Origin: JBOFFC01 sp051648405
GTDB taxonomy: Bacteria; Planctomycetota; Planctomycetia; Pirellulales; Lacipirellulaceae
Assembly: GCA_051648405.1 (NCBI GenBank)
Contig: JBOFFC010000146.1
Location: 24,575-88,574 of the forward strand
Direction of reading: 5' to 3'
DNA length: 64,000 nucleotides
The position numbers and the translations under genes are program-made. Within the stretch, counting starts at the first letter, position 1, and every line of letters begins with the position of its first letter. The notes beneath the pieces are model-generated. The model saw only the letters and a list, made by a program, of their open reading frames with translations, did not search any database and was not told where the DNA came from. Positions 54,010-61,703 of this stretch are shown here, piece after piece.

Positions 54010-54023
54010 CCCGCTCCGGCGCT

Positions 54024-55040
54024 TCACTCCCCCCCGCGGTAGACGGCCTGGTTGAGGATGTTCCGGCGGCTGGTGACGGGCCCTTGGGTCACGTCGTCAG
54101 CCAAGATCCCCATCATCATCTGGAACTTCGCGTCGCTGTCGTCGGCGAAGTGCACCAGCAGCGCCTCGGGGGTCATCGGCGGCTTGGGGGCGCCCCACTC
54201 GGGGAGGCGCTGATGGCTCACGACGATGTGCTCGAGCCGCAACAGCTTCTCGGGGTCGAGCGGCGTCCCCTCGGCGGCGAGCGCGGCGGCGGCCTCGCGG
54301 ACCATGTCGCGCCCTTGCAGCACGTGGCCGATCAGTGAGCCCGATGCCGTGTACTCGGCGCCGAGCGGCGTAGTGCGGAGCTCGCGGACCTTGCCGATGT
54401 CGTGCAGGATCGCCCCCGCGACCACCAGGTCAACGTCCAGCGCCGGGGTCAGCTCCGGGTAGAGCCCCGCGTAACGACGCCCCAACCAGAGGGCCGTTTC
54501 CACGACGTTCCCGACGTGTTCGAGGTAGCCCCCGACGAATGCGTGGTGGTTGCGGGTCGCGGCCGGCCAGACCAGCAGCTCGCGTTTGTTCTCGTCGAGC
54601 AGACGCAAGACGATCAGCCGCAGCGGCTCGTCCTCGATCTCTTCCGTGGCGATCGCGACCAACCGGGCGAACCGCTCGACCGAGTCGAAGCGTGACGCCT
54701 TTTGGCACATGGCCGGGGTAAAGCCGTCGGCGGCATCCGACTCTTCGACCGGTCGGATCCGCCGGATCTCGAGCTGCGGGCCGTAGTTTGTCTCGCGGTA
54801 CAGAGCGCGGAGCTTGTAGAAGCCACCAACGGCCCACTCGTCGCGGCACGCGTCGGCCAGCGGCGCGTCGCTCCAAATCGGGAAGCTGCAATCCCGGCGC
54901 GCGTCGCGGAACGTCACGCGGTGATAAGGTTTACCGTCCTTGGTGGTGAGCGTCTGCTTGTCGGCAAGCAGCGCGAAGAAGTCCCCCTCCTCGCCGCTCG
55001 CGAGGTCCGCCATTTCGACGATCATCGGTGTGTCGGACAT
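54024..55040 (-). CDS. YhaM-like HD-domain 3'-5' exoribonuclease
   Basis: 338 residues from the ATG at 55040. An N-terminal OB-fold nucleic-acid-binding domain (about 20-110) is followed by an HD metal-dependent domain: HHAFVGGYLEHV gives the first histidine, AILHDIGKV the HD pair and VSHQRLPEWG the later one. This architecture is that of YhaM, a 3'-5' exoribonuclease acting on RNA and DNA, and of related cyclic-nucleotide-independent nucleases. Monocistronic; convergent with the DUF4261-like gene. Confidence 0.82.
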   Translation of the reverse strand: MSDTPMIVEMADLASGEEGDFFALLADKQTLTTKDGKPYHRVTFRDARRDCSFPIWSDAPLADACRDEWAVGGFYKLRALYRETNYGPQLEIRRIRPVEESDAADGFTPAMCQKASRFDSVERFARLVAIATEEIEDEPLRLIVLRLLDENKRELLVWPAATRNHHAFVGGYLEHVGNVVETALWLGRRYAGLYPELTPALDVDLVVAGAILHDIGKVRELRTTPLGAEYTASGSLIGHVLQGRDMVREAAAALAAEGTPLDPEKLLRLEHIVVSHQRLPEWGAPKPPMTPEALLVHFADDSDAKFQMMMGILADDVTQGPVTSRRNILNQAVYRGGE

Positions 55041-55101
55041 CAAGTCGCCTCGCTCGTAGGCGTCGCTCGGGCGCCTTCTCTGCAACAGGTTTCGTCGGCA
55101 G

Positions 55102-56361
55102 TTACCCGAACAGCTTCGCCCGCCGCTCGGCCACAAGCTCGTCGAGTGACTGCTGGAGCGCCGTCGCGACGGCCTCCATCGCGGGGTCGGTCGCCGCGGC
55201 GCGGTCGCGATCGGGGCTCACGGGGATCGCTTCGCCGACGACCATCGTCGTGTGGATCGGCCCGTGGGACGAGACGCGGTCTTGGTAGTCCTCGACGAGC
55301 CGCTCGAACGTCTCGACAACACGCTCCGGAAGGTCGTTCTCCCCCGTCACGTAGCCGCGCGGGTAGTGGGCGATCTGCTGGACATAGTAGCAGGCGGCGA
55401 GGTCGCGCCAGCGCTCGTCGCGCTCGGCGGGGCCGACTTTCTTGGCGACGAGGTCGGGGAGCACGACGCCACGGATCGCCTTCACGCGCGCGACGACGCT
55501 CGCCTCGCGCCGGCGGTCGTCGGCGGCGCTCGCACCCCCGGGCGACTCGGCCTTGGGGTTGGTTCCCCACTTCGCTTCAAGCCGCTGGAGCACCGTCGCG
55601 ATCAACCGCTGGGCCCGCTCGTAGGGGTCCCCCGACTGCGAGCCGCCGAGGTACTCGACCTCCTTGAGCGCGAGCAGCGCCTCGCCCCCCTGCATCAATC
55701 GGTGCGACAGCGGCAGGTGCCCCTGCGACTGCCAACTGAAGCTGCTCTCGAGCTTCGTGAGCTCGTCGCCGATCGCCGCGGCCGGGTCGCCGCCGAACGA
55801 GTAGCGGATCGCGACGGGGTGGATCACCACCGGGCCCTTCCCCTCCTTCTGGCGACGCTTGGCCGCTTGGCGGGCGATGAACCCCGGGCCCTCCATCAAC
55901 TCCATCACCAAGTCGTTGTGCCGCGAGACGGCCCCCTCGGGGAAGATCAGCAGCGGCCTGCGCCCGTCGAACAAGACCTCGATCGCCTTGTTGACGCTCG
56001 CCCGGTCGTTCCCTTCGCGGTAGACGCTGAACGCGCCCATGCGGCGCATGAGGAATCGTTGGCGCCACCCTTCCTTGAAGAGGTGCCAGCTCGCCATCGC
56101 GAACAGCTCGCACCGCGCTTCCCCCGCCAACAGCCCCAGCACGAGCGGGTCGCTGAGGCGCGAATGGTTCGACGCCATCACGACCGACGCCCCCGCGTCG
56201 AGCGACGCGCGGAGCCGCTCGACGTGGCGGTACTCGTACGAGACAACGCCGAAGTGCTTCCGCAGGTACGGCTTCAGCCAGAACCGCACGACCCAGCACC
56301 AGAAGTCCGACTCGACGGGCGGAACGAACGCGTAAGGCTCTTCGAGAACGACGTTCTGCAT
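55102..56361 (-). CDS. PlsC-type 1-acylglycerol-3-phosphate acyltransferase homologue
   Basis: 419-residue membrane-associated acyltransferase from the ATG at 56361. The HX4D catalytic motif is NHSRLSDP and the acceptor motif FPEGAVSR lies about 80 residues later. The C-terminal half after about residue 230 is an extra helical domain with no named family, so the protein is longer than E. coli PlsC (245 residues). It may make phosphatidic acid or acylate another lipid. 61 bases separate it from the HD gene on the same strand, so the two may be co-transcribed. Confidence 0.8.
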   Translation of the reverse strand: MQNVVLEEPYAFVPPVESDFWCWVVRFWLKPYLRKHFGVVSYEYRHVERLRASLDAGASVVMASNHSRLSDPLVLGLLAGEARCELFAMASWHLFKEGWRQRFLMRRMGAFSVYREGNDRASVNKAIEVLFDGRRPLLIFPEGAVSRHNDLVMELMEGPGFIARQAAKRRQKEGKGPVVIHPVAIRYSFGGDPAAAIGDELTKLESSFSWQSQGHLPLSHRLMQGGEALLALKEVEYLGGSQSGDPYERAQRLIATVLQRLEAKWGTNPKAESPGGASAADDRRREASVVARVKAIRGVVLPDLVAKKVGPAERDERWRDLAACYYVQQIAHYPRGYVTGENDLPERVVETFERLVEDYQDRVSSHGPIHTTMVVGEAIPVSPDRDRAAATDPAMEAVATALQQSLDELVAERRAKLFG

Positions 56362-56559
56362 CGGCCTGGGAGTCCCTCGGGCGGCTAGGGGCGCAGCCCG
56401 AACGAGGCCGCAGACTCTCCCCAACCGGCGCCAGCATACCGACCCCCCGGCAACCCTCCCAGGCCCGCGGGCACGCGGTTCGGTCAGCCCGGTCGGCCCG
56501 CCGATCTTGATCCGGTACCTGCCAACTCGCGGCGCCTCTTCAACGATCGAGTAGCTGCA

Positions 56560-57501
56560 TTGCCTAACCCCCGCAAGAAGCTCGTCAAGCCGAAGCGCGC
56601 CGCGGTCGTTGAGGACGCGGTCCGGTGGATCGACGCGTTCTCGCGCTACCTGGCGAGTGAGCGTCAGCTCTCCTCCAACACGGTCGCCGCCTACCGCCGG
56701 GACCTGAAGCGGTTCACGACCTGGCTCAACGGCCGCCGCGCACCGAACCTAACGCTGGCCGAGCTGGCCGAGTACCCGGCGTGGCTCGCCGACGGGGGGT
56801 TGGCCGCGACCAGCGTCGCACGGCACGTGGTCTCGCTGAAGACGTTCTTCAAGTTCTTGCAGCTCGAGGGGGTGCTGAACGACAACCAGGCGTCGCTGCT
56901 CGCGCCGCGCAAGCTCTGGCGGCGCGTCCCGACGGTGCTGTCGTCGTCGCAGGTCGATAAGCTCCTCGCCTCGCCCCCGGCCGGCGAGCCGCTGTGGCGC
57001 CGCGATAGGGCCGTGCTCGAGCTGCTCTACGCGACCGGCGCACGCGTGTCGGAGCTCTCCGGCATGCGGCTGCGCGACCTGCACCTCGCCGAGCGCTACT
57101 GCGTCTGCCACGGCAAAGGGGACAAGCAGCGGATCGTCCCGCTGGGGAAGGCGGCCGAGCGGGCGATTAACGCCTACCTCGATCGCGAACGGCCGAAGCT
57201 CGCCCTCCGACGCGACCCCCCGAGCGAGCACGTCTTCCTCTCCTCCCGCGGGCAGCGCCTCGCGCGCGAACGCGTGTGGGAGCTTGTAAAGCTCGCCGCT
57301 CGCCGCGCTGGCGTAACCGGAAAGCTGAGCCCCCACTCGCTGCGGCACAGCTTCGCGACGCACTTGCTCGCGGGGGGCGCCGACCTCCGGCAAGTCCAAG
57401 AGCTGCTGGGGCACGCGTCGATCAGCACGACGCAGCTCTACACGCACGTCGATCAGACGCGACTGAAAAAGGTCCACTCGGCCTTCCACCCCCGCGCGTA
57501 G
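56560..57501 (+). CDS. XerC/XerD-family tyrosine recombinase
   Basis: Site-specific recombinase of 313 residues, the size of the chromosome-dimer resolvases XerC and XerD. The SAM-like N-terminal domain (IDAFSRYLASERQLSSNTVAAYRRD) precedes the catalytic domain with Arg in ATGARVSEL, Lys in GKGDKQR, HSLRHSF, LGHASI and the nucleophile Tyr in TQLYTHV. The start used is TTG. No phage, integron or attachment site was seen nearby, so a housekeeping role at dif is likelier than mobility; XerC and XerD cannot be told apart here. Confidence 0.88.
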   Translation: MPNPRKKLVKPKRAAVVEDAVRWIDAFSRYLASERQLSSNTVAAYRRDLKRFTTWLNGRRAPNLTLAELAEYPAWLADGGLAATSVARHVVSLKTFFKFLQLEGVLNDNQASLLAPRKLWRRVPTVLSSSQVDKLLASPPAGEPLWRRDRAVLELLYATGARVSELSGMRLRDLHLAERYCVCHGKGDKQRIVPLGKAAERAINAYLDRERPKLALRRDPPSEHVFLSSRGQRLARERVWELVKLAARRAGVTGKLSPHSLRHSFATHLLAGGADLRQVQELLGHASISTTQLYTHVDQTRLKKVHSAFHPRA

Positions 57502-57516
57502 GGCGCCACAGCGGGC

Positions 57517-58305
57517 TCAAGTCCGGCGGCACAGTCCGAGTGCGGCGACGATCAGCAGCCCGAGCGCAGCGGGCTCGGGGACGGCGATCGGAGTGCCGCC
57601 CAGCACGGTGAAGTTGCTGAAAACGGCGGTCGTCGTGCCGCTGACGTGCGCCGGGACGATGCTGACACCCTGGCTCCGCAAGAAGAACGACACCAGCAGC
57701 GGCTCGTCGTCCCACAGGTTCTGGATCGAGGCGAGCGTCTGCGTTTCCACCGGAGCACCGGCCCCGAGGACGCCGATCCCGGCGACGACGTTCCCCGTCG
57801 CGCTCGTGTAGCGGATGAACATCCGCCCTGTTGGGGTGGGTGATGTGGCGAACAGCGCCGGCGTTTGATCGACGTCGTTAACCCGCCCCGCGGCGCCGTA
57901 CGCGACCGTCGCGCCGTTGACGGCGGCCATCGCCAGCCCCGCGGAGTCCATGCCGGCAGCGTCCTCGCCGATCCCGAAGCCGATCCCCACTCCCCCCACG
58001 ACCGACGCCGACTGCAAGTTGAAGTCGATCGCCACCTCGAAGTCGCTCGCGGGGCTGAAGTAGTAGCCCGACGTCGAGCCGGCGACGTTCGAACCGTTGA
58101 CCGACGCGTAGCCGACGTCGGTCCCCGAAGGAATCGAACCCGTCGCGACCAGTGTTGCGGAGGTTCCTCCGCCGCCGACCGAGCTCGTCATCCCCGCGTG
58201 CGCCGGGTCGGCGATCGCCGTCCACTCGGTGAGGTCGTTGATCGACGCGGCGCCCGCCACCGAAGCGGCGCAAACGATCCCAGCGAACAGAAGGTTGCGG
58301 AGCAT
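57517..58305 (-). CDS. PEP-CTERM protein of unknown function (third copy)
   Basis: 262-residue secreted protein: signal peptide at 1-20 (FAGIVCAASVAGA), an ectodomain rich in Gly, Ser, Thr and Val with beta-strand periodicity (WTAIADPAHAGMT, ATSATGNVVAGIGVLG), and a C-terminal signal VPEPAALGLLIVAALGL ending CRRT. It resembles planctomycete surface proteins with jelly-roll-like repeats. The ATG at 58305 is chosen because the signal peptide begins there. Function unknown. Confidence 0.8.
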   Translation of the reverse strand: MLRNLLFAGIVCAASVAGAASINDLTEWTAIADPAHAGMTSSVGGGGTSATLVATGSIPSGTDVGYASVNGSNVAGSTSGYYFSPASDFEVAIDFNLQSASVVGGVGIGFGIGEDAAGMDSAGLAMAAVNGATVAYGAAGRVNDVDQTPALFATSPTPTGRMFIRYTSATGNVVAGIGVLGAGAPVETQTLASIQNLWDDEPLLVSFFLRSQGVSIVPAHVSGTTTAVFSNFTVLGGTPIAVPEPAALGLLIVAALGLCRRT

Positions 58306-58367
58306 GGTGTGAGGTTCTCTCGGGGTGCAAAACGCCAATCACCCCACAGCGGGTCAGCCCGACGTCG

Positions 58368-58387
58368 CCCCACCCTTTTTTGTGGGG
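58368..58387. other. Short T-loop hairpin upstream of the third PEP-CTERM gene
   Basis: ccccac (58368-58373) pairs with gtgggg (58382-58387) around an eight-base loop containing six T. Together with ggggtg/cacccc pairs nearer the gene, this 251-base spacer (58306-58556) is structured. It may be a leader element or a terminator for the exbD operon; the order of elements does not settle it. Confidence 0.35.
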
Positions 58388-58484
58388 GGGAACGAAACGG
58401 ACCGGCCGGCGGCGGGGTGATTCAGGAGCGAAGTCCAGAGGAAGCGGCTTTCCGCAGCATACTCGGGAAGCGGCGGCGGTCAAT

Positions 58485-58561
58485 CAAAAGAGCGGGCAGA
58501 GGGCAGCGACCCTTGGCAAACGGCCGATTGCATACTGCCCGCCGCCCTTTGCCCGCTCACT
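58485..58561. repeat. Heptamer repeat after the second exbD gene, inverted arms
   Basis: Units gcgggca and gagggca at one end and actgccc, gccgccc and tttgccc at the other share one 7-base register and are complementary, with four irregular units between. It abuts the exbD stop (58557-58559) on that gene's downstream side and so could end its transcript. Confidence 0.75.
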
Positions 58562-59042
58562 GCTTCTTCATCGGCGCCAGCCGGATCTTCTCGATGAGCT
58601 GGTGTCGCTGGCCGTTCTCCAGGTATCCGCTGAGGGCCGTGATCGCCCGCATCACGTAGTCGTAGCGGAGGTCGTAGTCGGCGTTGATCTCGACCTCTTG
58701 GTCGCCCGCCGTCCCCGGGCCGCCGGCGTCGTCGATCATCCCGCGGATCGTCGCGTGCAGCTTCGCGAAGCGCTCGGCGCCCTCGAACCGCTGGTCGCCG
58801 AGCCGCAGGTCGGCCAGCTCGCCGTTCGCCCCCGCGACCAGCGCCAGCCGGAGCGTTGGCGTCTCGCTGGAGGGGGCCGGGGCCTCGTCCGCGGGGAGCG
58901 GCATGCGGATGTTGAAGTCCCCCTCGGGGAGAACGATCTTGAACGTCAACAGGAAGAAGATCAGCAGGTTGAAGACGATGTCGATCATCGGCGTCATCTG
59001 CAGCTCGACCTTGTCGCGGTGATCGCCGCGGCGGAACTTCAT
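58557..59042 (-). CDS. ExbD/TolR-family biopolymer transport protein (second copy)
   Basis: 161 residues. One N-terminal membrane helix (about 18-40) has the ion-binding aspartate in MTPMIDIVFNLLIFFLL, and a periplasmic domain follows. Such proteins pair with ExbB/TolQ to pass proton-motive force energy to the outer membrane. The two ExbD copies differ a lot in the periplasmic part, so they likely form a heterodimeric plug pair. Starts at ATG; 85 bases after the other exbD. Confidence 0.88.
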   Translation of the reverse strand: MKFRRGDHRDKVELQMTPMIDIVFNLLIFFLLTFKIVLPEGDFNIRMPLPADEAPAPSSETPTLRLALVAGANGELADLRLGDQRFEGAERFAKLHATIRGMIDDAGGPGTAGDQEVEINADYDLRYDYVMRAITALSGYLENGQRHQLIEKIRLAPMKKQ

Positions 59043-59127
59043 AGCGCCCCCCCGCGGTCACGTGGTCGAAACACGGTCACGTTCGTCGATGGATGCCTGC
59101 GCTGGGTCACGTCCGGCCCCTGGGTTC

Positions 59128-59589
59128 TCACGGCTCGACGAGCGTAGTGACGTCGCTCTGCTTGCCGCGGAGCGCGAACTTGTCGAGCCCCGCGTCTTGG
59201 CAAATCTGGATCACTTCTTGTACTTTGCCCGCACGGGCCGACAAGTCGGCCCGGATGACGACCGTCACTTTCTCGAGTCGCCCTCCTCCGGCGCCCTCCA
59301 GGAACTTGGTCTCGCGACGCAGCGCCCCCTTCAGGGACTCGAGGGTTAGTTCCTCGCCACCAAACAGGATCGTCTCGTCGGAGGCGATCTGAACCGTGAT
59401 TGGCTCTTCGTACGCCGCGTCGGGTGGCTTGGCGAGCTCGCTCGACGGGAGCGAGACCCGCTGGTCGTTGTCGACGTCCGAGAAATTGACCAGCACCATG
59501 AAGAAGGCGATCAACTGGAACGCCATGTCGATCATGGGGGTCATGTCGTTCTCGACAATCCCGGCCGGCCTGCGGTTTACGAGTCTCAC
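59128..59589 (-). CDS. ExbD/TolR-family biopolymer transport protein (first copy)
   Basis: 153 residues with one helix at about 17-38 bearing the channel aspartate (MTPMIDMAFQLIAFFMV) and a C-terminal periplasmic domain with VTVVIRADLSARAGKVQEVIQIC, typical of ExbD/TolR. GTG start. Lies between exbB and the second exbD on one strand and likely in one operon. No TonB or outer membrane receptor gene is near, so the target may be specific to this cluster. Confidence 0.88.
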   Translation of the reverse strand: MRLVNRRPAGIVENDMTPMIDMAFQLIAFFMVLVNFSDVDNDQRVSLPSSELAKPPDAAYEEPITVQIASDETILFGGEELTLESLKGALRRETKFLEGAGGGRLEKVTVVIRADLSARAGKVQEVIQICQDAGLDKFALRGKQSDVTTLVEP

Positions 59590-59690
59590 AGCGACCTCTC
59601 TGCCAAACTCAAAGCCGCGGCGTCATACGCCGCACGAAACCGGTCCGGTCCGCCGGTCATTCGCCGGTCCCCCGCTGTCCCAACGGCGGC

Positions 59691-60500
59691 TCACCCCAGC
59701 GTCGCGTCCTGCTTCTGGAAGCGGCTCATCAACCCGTCGCTGACGATCCCGACCTCGAGCGAGAACCGAGCCAAGCGGTTCCGCAGGATGTTGTAGATCG
59801 CGACGGCCGGGATCGCGAGCATCAGGCCGACGAGCGTAGTGACGAGCGCCGTGGCGATGCCGTCGGCGAGCTCGCTCGGCTTCGGCGCGGTCGCCGAGGT
59901 GGCGATCACGTCGAACGAACGGATCATGCCATCGACCGTCCCCAGCAGCCCCACCATCGGGGCGGTCGTGCCGATGATCGCGATGTAGCTCAGCAGGTGG
60001 TCGAGCTTCATGTTCTCGTCCTCACCGACTTCCTGCATCGCCTCGACGGCCTGCGGGTAGGAGCTCCCCCCCGACAGCTTGCCGAGGCCCGCCGCCAGGA
60101 CCTTCCCGAGGAACGACTCGTCCCCCGCCGCGAGCTCGTACGCCTCGGTGTACTGCCCCGCGCCGACGTGCGCCTCGAACGCCTCGACCAAGTCGGGGGG
60201 AGAGATCGCGCTTCGCGTCACCTTCACGGCGCTGAGCACCAGGACACCGACGAGGACGAACGACATCGCCAGGAACGCGATCGTGTACGTCAGGCCCAGC
60301 GCCTTGTACATCCACGCCAGGTAGCTGAGGCGCTGCGGGACGGCGGGGGAGTCGGCCGCCGGGGCGTCTGCCTCGGCAGCCGGGTCGGCCGCCCCCGGCG
60401 CCGCGTCGTCTTGAGCGCGGGCGCTCGTCGGCGCCCACAGCGCCAAGCAGGCAAGGAGCGACGCCGCGAGCAACGAACCCCGGAGGCAGAATAATCCCAT
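59691..60500 (-). CDS. ExbB/TolQ-family protein with signal peptide
   Basis: 269-residue proton-channel partner of the ExbD proteins. Unusually it opens with a signal-peptide-like segment (1-29, ending ARA) and an Ala/Asp/Pro-rich exported stretch (30-55), before the three ExbB helices (about 69-92, 168-190 and 208-235) with LLSYIAIIGTTAPMVGLLGTVDGMI. Most ExbB proteins lack this extension, though long TolQ-R-type forms exist. Follows the TPR gene by 117 bases and probably belongs to the same cluster. Confidence 0.87.
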   Translation of the reverse strand: MGLFCLRGSLLAASLLACLALWAPTSARAQDDAAPGAADPAAEADAPAADSPAVPQRLSYLAWMYKALGLTYTIAFLAMSFVLVGVLVLSAVKVTRSAISPPDLVEAFEAHVGAGQYTEAYELAAGDESFLGKVLAAGLGKLSGGSSYPQAVEAMQEVGEDENMKLDHLLSYIAIIGTTAPMVGLLGTVDGMIRSFDVIATSATAPKPSELADGIATALVTTLVGLMLAIPAVAIYNILRNRLARFSLEVGIVSDGLMSRFQKQDATLG

Positions 60501-60617
60501 GAACCGCGGTGTGGGGCAGGAGGAGGCTTTGAGGAAACCCGGGGACCGGCGAACCGCCGGGCAGCGTGGAAAGAATCGAAGTGTGCATTGGAAGCAGCGG
60601 CGCGAACAGCGTCTAGC

Positions 60618-61703
60618 TCAACGCGGGGCCCCGTTCGGCTTGCTCGGCGGCGATCGACGGGCCCACGGCGACGCGCCGTACTTCCGCCGCAGCCGCTGCT
60701 CGGCGTCAGCAGCCTCGCGCGCCTCGCCCGCCGCGCGCCACAGACGTACGAGCTTCGCCAGCGCCTCGGCGTGGGTGTTCGCGTCGCCGTCGTAGGCGTA
60801 ATCGACGTGCAGGCGGGCGAACAGCGCGGCGCGCTCGTCGCCCGCCCCCTCGTAACACGCGCCGAGCGCGTTGTGCGCCGCCGCGAGCCGCGCCTCGCGC
60901 TCGGGGGACTCGGCCGCCGCGCGGGCATCGAAAACGAGCGAGCGGACAATCTTCAGTCCCCCTTCGAGGTCCCCCGAAGCCGCGAGGCTCGCCCCCTTCC
61001 CGCAGGCGGCGGCGAACCGCTCGGCGGCCGCCGGCGGCGACTCGTCGTCGATCGCTCGAACCCCATCGAACCGCTTGATCGCCGCCACGTGGTCCCCCCG
61101 CAAAGCGAGCGCACGCCCCGCGAGCACCCCGCCGCGGGCCCGGACCGCCGGCCGCTCCGAGGCGGCAAGCTTGTCGTACTGCTCGACGGCCTTGTCGGTG
61201 CGACCGAGCGCCGCGAGCAGGTCCCCGAGCGTGGCGATCGCCTCGTACGAGTGGTGCGTGTCCGTGTTCGTCGCCAAGTACTTGGCGAGCGCACGCCCCC
61301 CCTCGGTGACCTCTCGCTCGCCGGCCAGCGCCAACCGCGCCACGCAAAGTGCGCTGTAGAACTCGAGGTCCGCCGCAACCCGCGGGTTCGTCGTCGGCGA
61401 GAGTCCGATCGACTGGAGCTTCTTGAGCGCCGTCTTGTATCCTCCGGCGGCCACGTTGAGCCGGGCCTGGGTCAGCTCCGGGGGCTCGTCGTCGAACTGC
61501 ACCCAGCGGACGTCTTCGATCGGCGTGAAGACGGGGGCGCCGTCGCGGTCGAGCGTGACCCCTTCGCGCGTCACGGACCGAAGCGAACCCGACTCGCTCC
61601 CGCTCAGCTTCCAGACCCGGTCGGCGCGCGACGCCGCCCACGACGTCGCCACGAGCGCGAGCGCAACGGAGATCGCACGGTGAATCGGCAGCGCGTGGGT
61701 CAC
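60618..61703 (-). CDS. TPR-rich exported protein in the ExbBD cluster
   Basis: 361-residue protein from a GTG start at 61703 that overlaps the upstream gene's stop by four bases. An N-terminal signal-like helix (about 8-24) is followed by a beta-rich start (SGSESGSLRSVTREGVTLDRD) and then alpha-helical TPR-type repeats (YEAIATLGDLLAALGRTDKAVEQYDKL, ERFAAACGKGASLAASGDLEGGLKIV). Helical repeats give protein-binding surfaces; coupling with ExbB/ExbD suggests a periplasmic partner. Function unknown. Confidence 0.75.
   Translation of the reverse strand: MTHALPIHRAISVALALVATSWAASRADRVWKLSGSESGSLRSVTREGVTLDRDGAPVFTPIEDVRWVQFDDEPPELTQARLNVAAGGYKTALKKLQSIGLSPTTNPRVAADLEFYSALCVARLALAGEREVTEGGRALAKYLATNTDTHHSYEAIATLGDLLAALGRTDKAVEQYDKLAASERPAVRARGGVLAGRALALRGDHVAAIKRFDGVRAIDDESPPAAAERFAAACGKGASLAASGDLEGGLKIVRSLVFDARAAAESPEREARLAAAHNALGACYEGAGDERAALFARLHVDYAYDGDANTHAEALAKLVRLWRAAGEAREAADAEQRLRRKYGASPWARRSPPSKPNGAPR

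Noticed and set aside
56560..57501. Integron or prophage integrase
   Set aside because: Length and motifs fit XerC/XerD; no attachment site duplication, cassette array or phage genes adjoin it.
58557..60500. Classical TonB-ExbB-ExbD iron-uptake system
   Set aside because: No TonB, TonB-dependent receptor or Fur-like site was found near; two ExbD copies and TPR partners suggest another use.
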